This document shows positions 16,780-25,332 of a stretch of DNA of 64,000 nucleotides, piece by piece. Under the pieces are notes generated by a model. The model did not search any database. It was not told the origin of the DNA and worked only from the letters and a program-made list of their open reading frames with translations. Both the position numbers and the translations under genes were made by a program. Within the stretch, counting starts at the first letter, position 1; the number at the start of each line of letters is the position of its first letter. Origin of the DNA: JAGVSR01 sp964458265 (GTDB lineage Bacteria; Pseudomonadota; Alphaproteobacteria; Rhizobiales; Hyphomicrobiaceae); NCBI GenBank assembly GCA_964458265.1, contig CAYWIF010000002.1:62001-126000 (forward strand), given 5' to 3'.

Positions 16780-17427
16780 ATGAAAATCGACGATTCGCGC
16801 TTCAAACCGACCTTCGAACTTGAACTTGCCGAACGGGACCTCGGGCGCTGGCCCATCGCCGGCATCGATGAGGCCGGCCGCGGACCTTGGGCGGGTCCGG
16901 TCGTCGCCGCCGCCGTCATGCTCAATCCGTCGAACATCCCGCCCGGCATCGACGACAGCAAGGCGCTCGACGAGGACGGCCGCGATGTCATCTTCCGGCG
17001 CATCGTCGAAAGCGGTGCGATCATCGCCACCGGCATCGCGGATGTCGAGCGCATCGACCGCGACAACATCCTGAATGCCACGTTCTGGGCCATGAGCGAA
17101 GCCTTCCGCACGCTCGCAGGCAAACCCCGCCTCGTCATCGTCGACGGCAATCGCGCCCCGCGGCTCGGCTGCGAAACCCGCACCATCGTCAAGGGCGACG
17201 CCAAGTGCCTGTCGATTGCCGCCGCCTCCATTGTCGCCAAAGTGACGCGAGACCGGATGATGATCGCCTTTGATCGCGATCATCCGGGCTACGGCTTCGC
17301 CCGCCACAAAGGCTATGGCACGCCCGAGCACAAAGAAGCACTCGCCCGGCTCGGCGTCTGCGCCCTGCATCGGCGCTCGTTTCGCCCGATCCAGCTCGCT
17401 CTCGGCCTGATCGACGAAGTCGCCTGA
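16780..17427 (+). CDS. rnhB: Ribonuclease HII
   Basis: A cytoplasmic endonuclease that cuts RNA in RNA/DNA hybrids and starts ribonucleotide excision repair. From ATG 16780 it has 215 residues, the usual size. The catalytic carboxylates are visible: D30 and E31 in IDEAGRGPWAGPV, D123 in IVDGNRAPR, and D158 in VTRDRMM; IAAASIVAKV is also conserved. In-frame starts upstream (16699, 16666) would add 27-38 residues; none has a good ribosome site, so the start is uncertain. Confidence 0.93.
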   Translation: MKIDDSRFKPTFELELAERDLGRWPIAGIDEAGRGPWAGPVVAAAVMLNPSNIPPGIDDSKALDEDGRDVIFRRIVESGAIIATGIADVERIDRDNILNATFWAMSEAFRTLAGKPRLVIVDGNRAPRLGCETRTIVKGDAKCLSIAAASIVAKVTRDRMMIAFDRDHPGYGFARHKGYGTPEHKEALARLGVCALHRRSFRPIQLALGLIDEVA

Positions 17428-17603
17428 CGATCTTCGAAGCTGCGGCAGACCGCGCTGGCCCGCTCGTTATCGGCCCGCAAACGCCGCGTCCATCCCATCA
17501 CCAACCATGATTCAAAGCCCCACTGTTGCCGCCGGGACCGCGACAACCCGTGGCAACTGTTGTATTTCCGCAAGCGTCAGTGAATTTGCCCGGGGGTTTT
17601 GTC

Positions 17604-19493
17604 ATGGCGTCGAACGGCATCCGCGAGGAAGGTATCCTCACGTCGATCAGGAGCGCCTTCTACTACGTCCTCGGCCGCAACACGCTGATCGGCATCGCAT
17701 CGCTGATGCTTCTGCTCCTGTCGGGCTACGCCACCTGGCACGGCATGCGCGACTTCATCGTCGGCGTGTCGCAAAACGCCGCCGCGCCCGCCGAGGGCAT
17801 ATCCGTCTCCAACGATGTCCTCGTGATCGGCGTCGTGGTGGCGCTGACATTCCTGATGTGGCTGGCCCTGCGCGAAACCTTCGGCGCCAAGCGCAAATTC
17901 ACCGACCGCCTCGTCATGTTCGTGATGTACGTGTTCCTCGCCGTCTGGTCGATCGGCTTCGGTTACGGCTTCTGGTGGAGCCTCATATCGGGCGAGGAAG
18001 CGACCCGCACCGGACTTGCCGGTCTGCAGGAAGACGCCCGCGATGCCTCATCCGCCATTGCCGCCCGCCTGGACGCCGTGAAAGCCCAGCTCGACAATGT
18101 CGTCACCTGGTCCGACAGCCAGATGACGCGCGAGGAAACAAGCGGCGGCAGTTGCGGAACATCTTCCGGAGCCGGGCGCGGCCCGCTCTACAACGCGCGC
18201 CGCAGCGTGCGCGACAGCGTCACGACGCTGAGAGACGGCATGACCCGCGCATGGCTCGAACCCGTGCGCGTCGATGTCGAGGAGTTGCGCGCCACGGCAT
18301 CGACCCTGGAAGGCGGCAGCATCGAGGAGAGGCAACGGGCATTCGAAGCCAGGGCCTCCGACATTCGCGGCAAGGCCCGCAATATCGCGGCGCGCTCAAA
18401 CGAACTCGGCAAATCCACCGCCGCCGAAATGCGCGCGCTGGCAAATTCCGTGGCCGTTCCACCCGGCCGTCCTGGTTTTTCCTGTTTCGACCCGACACTC
18501 GCCGAGCGGCTTAATCAGGCCGCCGATCAGGCCGACCAGCCTGCCGAAATCAAATTGCGCGAGGCCGCGTTCAGCGAAGGTCCCGCAGGCGTCGCGAACG
18601 CCGTCAAGAATCTCTGGAAGAACATCGGCGCGTATTCGTCGAGCCTCGTGGCCTACATCGGGTCAGGCTTCCAGCGTCCATTCTCGCACACCACCGATGG
18701 CGACCCGATCACCGGCCGCGACCTGATTGCGTTGCTCGCCACCATTGGCGTCGATCTCGGACTGTTGGCGCTGGCAATTCTCAATCCGCCACCGGCCGCG
18801 ACCCTGCGTCCCTCCGGTGAAGTCGTCCACCAAATCCGCGAGGCGATCCGCACGGTCCTATCCCGAACCGACAGCGCCGCTGGCATCGAATGGTTGCGCC
18901 GCCACTTCATCCACCACAACAAGGCGTCCTATTTCGTCATTCCCAATCTCTACTCAGCCAACGCCGATGATCCCATCGAATCCCAGCGCGCGTTGGCCAT
19001 CAATCAACTGGCGGGCGTCTTCAGCGATCTCGATCTCGTGCGCTGGCCACAGAAGCTCACGCTTTGGCAGCGGCGCTGGAAAATCTGGAAGCGCAAGACG
19101 GAACTGGACCTCCTCAAGGAAGAAGAAAGCTCGGCCAGCGACACCGACCTCACGCAGATCCGCAAGGATTGGATTGAAGATATCAAGAAGGGTGGCAAGG
19201 TCGGATTGTCCGACAAGGATCAGGAGTTCATGACCGCCGATCCGCTCCGCAACCATGGCCTGTTTTCCAAAGCCGAACGGGCGCTCACGATAGCCGGCTG
19301 GAGCGCGGAAGCCCGCCGCGACGTGGAAGTCTTCCGCATCGTCGATGTCGATGGCCTGACCCCGATCCTCATGGTCCTGAACGAGGAAGCCGAACGCGCG
19401 CGCAACGCACCGCGAGCACCGGAGCCCGATGTTCCAGTCGATGGCGGATCGCTGAATGAACCAAAACCCGGGTTGCCGTATTTCCCATCCTGA
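17604..19493 (+). CDS. Large membrane protein of unknown function, 629 residues
   Basis: No family recognised. ATG 17604 follows GGGGG; the open frame reaches back to 17526 without signal-like sequence. Three membrane segments lie at about residues 26-48, 71-91 and 101-125. A hydrophilic, Ala/Glu/Arg-rich, probably helical region of about 245 residues follows, with two cysteines (SCGTSS, FSCFD), then a fourth segment at about 373-395 (LIALLATIGVDLGLLALAIL). The C-terminal 230 residues are hydrophilic (EWLRRHFIHHNKASYFVIP, then a Trp/Lys-rich linker). Topology suggests an extracytoplasmic coiled region and a cytoplasmic C-terminal domain. It stands alone, followed by a PepSY-like gene. Confidence 0.6.
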   Translation: MASNGIREEGILTSIRSAFYYVLGRNTLIGIASLMLLLLSGYATWHGMRDFIVGVSQNAAAPAEGISVSNDVLVIGVVVALTFLMWLALRETFGAKRKFTDRLVMFVMYVFLAVWSIGFGYGFWWSLISGEEATRTGLAGLQEDARDASSAIAARLDAVKAQLDNVVTWSDSQMTREETSGGSCGTSSGAGRGPLYNARRSVRDSVTTLRDGMTRAWLEPVRVDVEELRATASTLEGGSIEERQRAFEARASDIRGKARNIAARSNELGKSTAAEMRALANSVAVPPGRPGFSCFDPTLAERLNQAADQADQPAEIKLREAAFSEGPAGVANAVKNLWKNIGAYSSSLVAYIGSGFQRPFSHTTDGDPITGRDLIALLATIGVDLGLLALAILNPPPAATLRPSGEVVHQIREAIRTVLSRTDSAAGIEWLRRHFIHHNKASYFVIPNLYSANADDPIESQRALAINQLAGVFSDLDLVRWPQKLTLWQRRWKIWKRKTELDLLKEEESSASDTDLTQIRKDWIEDIKKGGKVGLSDKDQEFMTADPLRNHGLFSKAERALTIAGWSAEARRDVEVFRIVDVDGLTPILMVLNEEAERARNAPRAPEPDVPVDGGSLNEPKPGLPYFPS

Positions 19494-19592
19494 GCGGCTG
19501 GCCTCGCCATGCACGGGCCTTGCAGCGCCCGCGGCACGCGGCGAGATAGGATGCGTCTGCCGGATCGCTCGCCAACGGAAAGGACAGTCGCC

Positions 19593-19874
19593 ATGAGAAA
19601 AATCGCAGTCATCGCAACCATTGCAGGTGGGCTCGCCGCTGCGGTCCCCGCCGTCGCCAGCCCCGATTGCACCAAGGAGCCGCAGGACAAGTGGCTGACC
19701 GAGGACGCCATGAAGGCCAAAGTTGCCGAGATGGGCTACAAGGCCGACGTCTTCAAAGTCGAAGGCAACTGCTACGAAATCTACGGCTACAACAAAGCTG
19801 GCAAGCAGGTGGAGGTCTACTTCAACCCCGTCTCCGGCGAAGTCGTCGAAGAGGAAGTCGAGGATAAGGACTGA
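19593..19874 (+). CDS. Small secreted PepSY-domain protein
   Basis: 93 residues: a Sec signal peptide (MRKIAVIATIAGG to AVAS) and one compact domain with the PepSY pattern, an N-terminal helix (LTEDAMKAKVAEMGY) then strands (DVFKVEGNCYEIYGYNK, KQVEVYFNPVSGEVV) and a very acidic end. Two cysteines (PDC, GNC) could form a disulfide. Such proteins may bind metal or modulate peptidases; the role is unproven. A ribosome site (GGAAAGGA) precedes ATG 19593 and a strong terminator follows. Confidence 0.8.
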   Translation: MRKIAVIATIAGGLAAAVPAVASPDCTKEPQDKWLTEDAMKAKVAEMGYKADVFKVEGNCYEIYGYNKAGKQVEVYFNPVSGEVVEEEVEDKD

Positions 19875-19903
19875 GCGGCTTTTTTCACCGTTCACACTGC
19901 GCT

Positions 19904-19934
19904 CCGGGCCGCATTCGCGGCCCGGATTTATTTT
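19904..19934 (+). terminator. Intrinsic terminator after the PepSY gene
   Basis: A perfect 9-bp GC stem CCGGGCCGC/GCGGCCCGG with an ATTC loop (19904-19925), followed by ATTTATTTT. It closes the unit ending with the PepSY gene. Confidence 0.75.
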
Positions 19935-20032
19935 GGCGAATCCGCTCAACGGCTTGGCCTGTGTCTTGCTCCCGCAACGCCAAGTCCGCCTAGTGTTCGA
20001 CACGAAGTGCGCGCATCCCTTCGAGCCTTAGG

Positions 20033-20047
20033 GTAACCGTTGATTAA
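20033..20047 (+). promoter_or_regulatory. Candidate CtrA box upstream of ccrM
   Basis: GTAA, seven bases, TTAA: one mismatch to the CtrA consensus TTAA-N7-TTAA, 106 bp before the ccrM start. In Caulobacter and relatives CtrA activates ccrM late in the cell cycle, so the position is meaningful. The match alone is short; binding is inferred. Confidence 0.45.
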
Positions 20048-20152
20048 CCCTTCCTGGTCAGCTTTCGTTTACTCTAGAGACGCTCCATCCCGCCGGGTCG
20101 CGCGGGAAACGGGCGAGTATGTAGCGTCAGCATTTGTTCGAGTAGGTCAGTC

Positions 20153-21301
20153 ATGCGTTCCAAGCGTCGCGTCGAAGCCGCCGTCAAGACCAATCGTGTC
20201 ATCGTCGGCGACTGCATTGCGGAACTCCGCAAGCTGCCATCCGAAAGCGTCGACCTCGTATTCGCCGACCCGCCCTATAACCTCCAGCTCGCCTCCGAAC
20301 TGCTTCGCCCCAACAACACGCGCGTCGATGGCGTCGACGACGACTGGGACAAGTTTACGTCCTTCTCCGCCTACGACGAGTTCTGCCGCGCTTGGCTCGC
20401 CGAGTGCCGCCGCATTCTGAAACCTGACGGAGCACTCTGGGTTATCGGCTCCTATCACAACGTTTTCCGCCTCGGCGCCGCACTCCAGGATCTCGGCTTC
20501 TGGATTCAGAACGACATCATCTGGCGCAAGGTGAACCCGATGCCGAACTTCCGCGGCAAGCGCTTCACCAACGCGCACGAAACGCTGATCTGGGCGGGCC
20601 GGGATCAGAAGTCGCGCGTCACCTTCAACTATGAAAGCTTGAAAGCGCTCAACGACGACATCCAAATGCGCTCCGACTGGCTCTATCCGATCTGCGCCGG
20701 TCCGGAGCGCCTGAAGGACGACGGCGGCCGCAAAGCGCATCCCACTCAAAAACCCGAAGCGCTCCTCGGGCGCGTACTCCTCGCCACGACCAATGTCGGC
20801 GACCTCGTACTCGACCCCTTCTTCGGCACCGGCACCACCGGCGCCGTTGCCCAGCGCCTTGGCCGCCGCTGGATCGGCATCGAACGTGAAGAGGACTACG
20901 CCCGCGCCGCACGCCAGCGCATCGCCGGTGTCGCGACCTTGAAGCCGAGCGCCCTCGAAACGGTCCGCTCCAAGCGTGCCGAGCCGCGCGTGCCGTTCGG
21001 CACGATCATCGAACTTGGCATGCTGCCGGCCGGTAGCCCGCTCTTCGATGAACGCCGCCGCGTTCGCGCCGAAGTCAAGGCCGACGGCTCCGTTGCGCTA
21101 CCTGGAATGCAGGGGTCGATCCATCGCGTCGGCGCGTACGCCCAAGGCAAGTCAGCGTGCAACGGTTGGACGTTTTGGCACTTCGAGCGGGAAGGAAAGC
21201 TCTCCCCCATCGATACCCTTCGCGAGACCGCCAAGCAGCAGTTGGGGCTCGTGACAACGGCCGGCTCAAACCGCGAAATCTTCGTTGGAGCAGCCGAGTA
21301 G
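20153..21301 (+). CDS. ccrM: Cell-cycle adenine DNA methyltransferase CcrM (GANTC type)
   Basis: A 382-residue beta-class N6-adenine methyltransferase. The order DPPYNLQL (residues 39-46), target-recognition region, then FFGTGTTGAVA near residue 223 is that of the beta group; KAHPTQKPEALL precedes the SAM motif. A C-terminal domain of about 95 residues (GTIIELGMLPAGSPLF to the end), the RAMA domain typical of CcrM, separates it from ordinary restriction-type methylases. CcrM remethylates hemimethylated GANTC sites after replication in alphaproteobacteria. No restriction enzyme gene lies next to it. A CtrA-like box is found in its upstream region. Confidence 0.92.
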   Translation: MRSKRRVEAAVKTNRVIVGDCIAELRKLPSESVDLVFADPPYNLQLASELLRPNNTRVDGVDDDWDKFTSFSAYDEFCRAWLAECRRILKPDGALWVIGSYHNVFRLGAALQDLGFWIQNDIIWRKVNPMPNFRGKRFTNAHETLIWAGRDQKSRVTFNYESLKALNDDIQMRSDWLYPICAGPERLKDDGGRKAHPTQKPEALLGRVLLATTNVGDLVLDPFFGTGTTGAVAQRLGRRWIGIEREEDYARAARQRIAGVATLKPSALETVRSKRAEPRVPFGTIIELGMLPAGSPLFDERRRVRAEVKADGSVALPGMQGSIHRVGAYAQGKSACNGWTFWHFEREGKLSPIDTLRETAKQQLGLVTTAGSNREIFVGAAE

Positions 21302-21387
21302 CCACAAAAAGTTGAGAATTCGGGAAAACTTCCCTGTGGCGCACTGCATCCGGAAAATGCAACATAGTAACAATTCCGGAGAGCAGA

Positions 21388-22761
21388 GTGCGCCTGTCCT
21401 TAAGGCTTGGCCTCATTTTGTCGATTGCTGCAATTCTCGCCAGCACGCTCGTGGTCACGGCGGCGCTGACGTACCGCCATGCCGTGCACAAGCTGGACGT
21501 GGAAATGCAGAGCACGCTGACGGCGGTTCAGCGCACGATCGAAGTCGCGCTCCAGGACATCCAAGGCGTTCCGATCGACGCTGCGCATGTGCAGCGCCTC
21601 GTTCAGACCTTTGACGGCAGCCGCCATGTCCGCGTCGAACTCCACGACAAAAGCGGGAAGTATCTCCTCTCGTCCGTCCCCGCTCCCGTTGAAAGCGGAA
21701 TGCCGGATTGGTTTTTCGAACTGCTGTCAGCGAAGGAAATGACGGCCCGCGTCGACTGGCCGAACGGCTCCAACCTCGGACAGCACATCGTCGTCACCGC
21801 CGATCCACGCAACGAAGCCGGCGAAGTCTGGAGCGACGTGCGGCTTCACCTTTCAACCATCCTGCTTTTCTGCTTGCTCACGCTCGCGGTCCTCTCGGTG
21901 CTTCTGAGCTATGCGCTCGCACCGCTGGCGCGATTCCTGCAAGCCTTTGAACGCACCGGCCGCGGCGAAGTCGGCGAGCAACTCCCCGTCTCCGGCCCCC
22001 TCGAGATCCAGAGCCTTTCCAATGGCTACAACCGCATGACGGCACTTCTCGCTGAGGCACAGGAAAAGAACCGCAAGCTGGATGCGCAGCTCGAAGCCGT
22101 GCAGGAGGAGGAGCGCGCCAGTCTCGCGCGCGACCTGCATGACGACGTCGGGCCCTTGCTGTTTTCAATCGATGTCGATGCGACCACCATCCGGGATCTG
22201 GCCGACAAAAAGGCCGAACCAAAATTTTCCGAACGCGCCGCCGCTATTCAAGATGCCGTCGCCCAGGTGAAGGAACAGGTCCGCTCCATCCTCTGGCAAC
22301 TGCGTCCCGGTCTCATCCTCGACCTCGGCATTGCCAACGCCCTGGAGAACACGCTGGCCCCGCTTCGTGCGCGCCATCCCGAAGTGCAGTTTACGATCGA
22401 TGCGCCCAAACGCTCATGGCGTCCTCAGATCGACATCGCACTCCTCGCCATTGTGCGCGAAGCGGTGCTGAACGCCTTGAAGCACGGGCGGCCAAAGCAT
22501 GTCTCCATTCGGATCGCTTCGCCCTCGGGCGACCGCGTCGAAGCGGTCATCGCCAACGACGGCGGCACCCTCCACGCCACGTCAAACTCCGGCAGCCTCG
22601 GCGTAATCAGCATGCACGAGCGCACCAAGCTTCTCGGCGGCGTCTTGACAATCGTCGATAGCCAAGACAAGCGCGGCGTCGAAGTCCGCGTTTCGATCCC
22701 GATCAACGGTCCCGGCGGTGGACCGGCACCCGTCGCACCATCCACGCAAACGCTGCAATGA
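21388..22761 (+). CDS. Membrane sensor histidine kinase, NarL/UhpB (HisKA_3) type
   Basis: 457 residues from a GTG start preceded by GGAGAG. A membrane segment (about 8-30), a periplasmic domain of about 120 residues, a second membrane segment (about 153-175), a HAMP linker, then the HisKA_3 dimerisation domain with phosphoacceptor His in ASLARDLHDDVG and an ATPase domain (VREAVLNALKHG for the N box, ISMHERTKLLGG for the G-box region). The response regulator gene starts 13 bp downstream, so this is a two-component pair; the stimulus cannot be read from the sequence. Confidence 0.9.
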   Translation: MRLSLRLGLILSIAAILASTLVVTAALTYRHAVHKLDVEMQSTLTAVQRTIEVALQDIQGVPIDAAHVQRLVQTFDGSRHVRVELHDKSGKYLLSSVPAPVESGMPDWFFELLSAKEMTARVDWPNGSNLGQHIVVTADPRNEAGEVWSDVRLHLSTILLFCLLTLAVLSVLLSYALAPLARFLQAFERTGRGEVGEQLPVSGPLEIQSLSNGYNRMTALLAEAQEKNRKLDAQLEAVQEEERASLARDLHDDVGPLLFSIDVDATTIRDLADKKAEPKFSERAAAIQDAVAQVKEQVRSILWQLRPGLILDLGIANALENTLAPLRARHPEVQFTIDAPKRSWRPQIDIALLAIVREAVLNALKHGRPKHVSIRIASPSGDRVEAVIANDGGTLHATSNSGSLGVISMHERTKLLGGVLTIVDSQDKRGVEVRVSIPINGPGGGPAPVAPSTQTLQ

Positions 22762-22774
22762 GACCTGTTAAACG

Positions 22775-23401
22775 ATGAAACTTCTGATTGTCGACGACCA
22801 CGATATTGTCCGCCAGGGCGTACGCCGCCTTTTATCCCTCTTGCCGGACAGCGACGTTTCCGAGGCGGGCACCGTCGAGGAAGGCTACCAGGCCTATCTG
22901 CGCGAAAAACCCGCCGTTGTGGTGCTCGACATCAATCTGGCAGGCGGCAGCGGCCTCGAACTACTAACCCGCCTGCGCAGCGCCGACCATGAAGCGCGCG
23001 TCGTCATGTTCTCCATGCACGCCGACCCCGCCTACGCCAACCGCGCGCTGCGCTCTGGCGCGCTGGCCTTCGTCGGCAAGAGCGCCAGTGCCGATGAATT
23101 GATCGAAGCCGTCAAGGCAGCGTCCGCCGGCCGCCGCTACATCGACAAGCGCCTGGCAAGCGACATGGTCCTCAACCCTGTGGAAGGCGACCCGCTCAGC
23201 ACCCTCACCAATCGCGAGACCGAAATTCTGCGCCTGCTCGGCGAGGGCAAGAGCCTGAACGAGATCGCAAACACCTTCGGCATTGCCTACAAGACCGTGG
23301 CCAACACCTGCACGAGACTGAAGGAAAAGCTCGGCGTCGAGCGCACGGCCGATCTCATTCGCATTTCCCTGGAGCGCATCACGCCGCGCGCACCGGGCTG
23401 A
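22775..23401 (+). CDS. LuxR-family response regulator
   Basis: A 208-residue DNA-binding regulator: a receiver domain (residues 1-120, acidic pocket DDHD, phosphoacceptor D52 in VVLDINLAGG, conserved K in VGKSASA) and a C-terminal LuxR helix-turn-helix (LTNRETEILRLLGEGKS, NEIANTFGIAYKTVANTCTR). It is the partner of the upstream kinase. The stop lies 6 bp from the stop of convergent mutY. Confidence 0.92.
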   Translation: MKLLIVDDHDIVRQGVRRLLSLLPDSDVSEAGTVEEGYQAYLREKPAVVVLDINLAGGSGLELLTRLRSADHEARVVMFSMHADPAYANRALRSGALAFVGKSASADELIEAVKAASAGRRYIDKRLASDMVLNPVEGDPLSTLTNRETEILRLLGEGKSLNEIANTFGIAYKTVANTCTRLKEKLGVERTADLIRISLERITPRAPG

Positions 23402-23407
23402 GGCGGC

Positions 23408-24514
23408 TCACTGCTCCTTCAGCGCGTGCGCTATGATCTTGCGCATGACCGACGGCAGCGCGGCCTTGTGCAAATCGCGCCGCGGCACCCACAAGCAGCG
23501 GTCGGGTTCTGCCCAGAACGTCAGCGGCGTCTCCGGCGGCACGATCGCGCACACGACCTGCAATTCCAGCCGGAAGTGCGTGAACACATGCACGACGCCG
23601 CCCGGCACCGGCCACCAGTCCGAACGCACCGGCGCACCGGCCATCGCCATATCCGCCGGCAGCATCGTGTCCAGCCAGTCTGTCGACGGCACCTCGAGCA
23701 TTCCCCCGAGCAACCCCGCCGGCGCGCGCTTCCTGAGCAACACCGCTCCATCTTCGCGCAACACGAGAAACGCCGTCCCGAACCTCACCGGCCTCACCGC
23801 CTTGGCGCCCCTGCGCGGCAGCGTCTCCTGAATGCCGCGCGCATGCGCATGGCAGTCCTGCTGCAACGGGCACATGAGACATGATGGCCTGCGCGGCGTA
23901 CAAACCGCGGCGCCCAGATCCATCATCGCCTGCGCATGGTCGCCCGCGCGTTTGGCCGGCGTCAGCGTTGCCGCCAGCCGTTTGATCTCGCGCTTGGCTC
24001 CAGGCAATGGATGCGTCACCGCGAACAAGCGCGACACCACCCGTTCGATATTGCCGTCGACCGGCGTTGCCGGAATACCGAACGCAATCGCCGCAATCGC
24101 CGCCGCAGTGTACGGGCCGACACCGGGCAACTCGCGCAAGGCCGCTTCCGTGCGCGGAAACTGTCCATCATTCTGCGCCGCCACGGCAATGGCGCAACGA
24201 TGCAGATTTCGCGCCCGCGAGTAGTAGCCAAGCCCCGCCCACATCGCGAGAACATCGTCGAGGGAAGCGGCCGCCAGATCGCCGACCGTTGGCCAGCGCT
24301 GCACGAACTTGTCGAAATAGGGAATGACCGCCTTCACCGTTGTCTGCTGCAGCATGATCTCGCTGAGCCAAACGCGGTAGGGATCGGGCCGCCTGCGCCC
24401 CTTGGCGCGCCACGGCAGATCGCGGCGCTCCGCGTCGTACCACGCGAGCAAGGCATCCACGGTGTCCGGTCCGGCCGGCCGGAGCGGAAGTTGCTTACGG
24501 GCCACGAGCGTCAC
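23408..24514 (-). CDS. mutY: A/G-specific adenine DNA glycosylase MutY
   Basis: A 368-residue base-excision enzyme that removes adenine opposite 8-oxoguanine. GTG 24514 has a good ribosome site (GAAGGGGAC). Seen directly: catalytic E52 in SEIMLQQT, the helix-hairpin-helix ELPGVGPYTAAAI, catalytic aspartate near residue 153 in VDGNIERVV, the 4Fe-4S loop C-x6-C-x2-C-x5-C (CTPRRPSCLMCPLQQDC), and a C-terminal NUDIX-like domain for 8-oxoG recognition. The DUF721 gene diverges from it by 44 bp, a conserved alphaproteobacterial arrangement. Confidence 0.95.
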   Translation of the reverse strand: MTLVARKQLPLRPAGPDTVDALLAWYDAERRDLPWRAKGRRRPDPYRVWLSEIMLQQTTVKAVIPYFDKFVQRWPTVGDLAAASLDDVLAMWAGLGYYSRARNLHRCAIAVAAQNDGQFPRTEAALRELPGVGPYTAAAIAAIAFGIPATPVDGNIERVVSRLFAVTHPLPGAKREIKRLAATLTPAKRAGDHAQAMMDLGAAVCTPRRPSCLMCPLQQDCHAHARGIQETLPRRGAKAVRPVRFGTAFLVLREDGAVLLRKRAPAGLLGGMLEVPSTDWLDTMLPADMAMAGAPVRSDWWPVPGGVVHVFTHFRLELQVVCAIVPPETPLTFWAEPDRCLWVPRRDLHKAALPSVMRKIIAHALKEQ

Positions 24515-24558
24515 GTCGGTCCCCTTCGCTTCGAGCGCGAATCAGCTTTCATACGGTA

Positions 24559-25185
24559 ATGACCGCGCAAGTTCGCGCAAACCCGCTTCGTACAACACGC
24601 GCCATGGCCAAGCTCAATTGCAACACCACCCCGCGCCCCGCCTGGAGCGGCGCCATTGCACGGGCCCGCCACCTGCCGGCCACGGGACGCGGTCGCGCGC
24701 CCTCCGGCAAAGCCGTTGGCGCATTCGTACCGGCGCTCACCCGCAAGGCGTTTGAAAAGTACGGCTTTTCCACAGCATCGCTGATCATGGACTGGCCGCG
24801 CATAGCCGGAACGGAAATTGCCGCGTGGACCACGCCCGAGCAGGTGAAGTGGCCGCGTGGCGTCGAAACCGCCGAAATGGCCGAGACGAACGGCCCGCAG
24901 TCTGGCGCGACCCTCGTCCTCCGCGTTGACCCCGCCCGCGCCCTGGATGTCGAGTACCGCTCCCGCCAAATTATTGAACGCATCAACGCTTACTTCGGCT
25001 ATCGCGCCATCGAGGGTCTTCGGCTCATCCAGGCCCCGCTGTCCGCAGATGCGAAAGCCGGCGCGGCAAATGAACCTCACCGGCAGCCGGTTGCCGTTGC
25101 TCCGTCGGCGCACGGTGACGACGCTCTCGGCAACGCCTTGGCTCGGATGCAGGCCGGTATCGCAGCAACAACGGCCAGCAGATAA
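24559..25185 (+). CDS. dciA: DUF721 protein, candidate replicative helicase loader DciA
   Basis: 208 residues. The core (about 55-150) is the DUF721 fold: WPRIAGTEIAAWTTPEQVKWPRG, ATLVLRVDPARALDVEYRS, IIERINAYFGYRAIEGLRLIQ. In alphaproteobacteria, including Caulobacter, the DUF721 protein DciA delivers the DnaB helicase during replication initiation. The flanking sequence is basic or low complexity. Start uncertain: ATG 24604 is an alternative; neither has a strong ribosome site. The mutY-dciA-dsbA-smc neighbourhood is shared with relatives. Confidence 0.7.
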   Translation: MTAQVRANPLRTTRAMAKLNCNTTPRPAWSGAIARARHLPATGRGRAPSGKAVGAFVPALTRKAFEKYGFSTASLIMDWPRIAGTEIAAWTTPEQVKWPRGVETAEMAETNGPQSGATLVLRVDPARALDVEYRSRQIIERINAYFGYRAIEGLRLIQAPLSADAKAGAANEPHRQPVAVAPSAHGDDALGNALARMQAGIAATTASR

Positions 25186-25332
25186 GAGCCGCGCGAAACG
25201 CGCGCATTACCGGCTATTCAGTTGGCATTCAGCCCCAACTTGCCTTAATGCGGCATTGAGCGCGTGTTACGGCATGGACAATATCCAAAACTGGCCGGAC
25301 GCGCCCCCAGGCGCATCGATCAGGAGCCGCAC

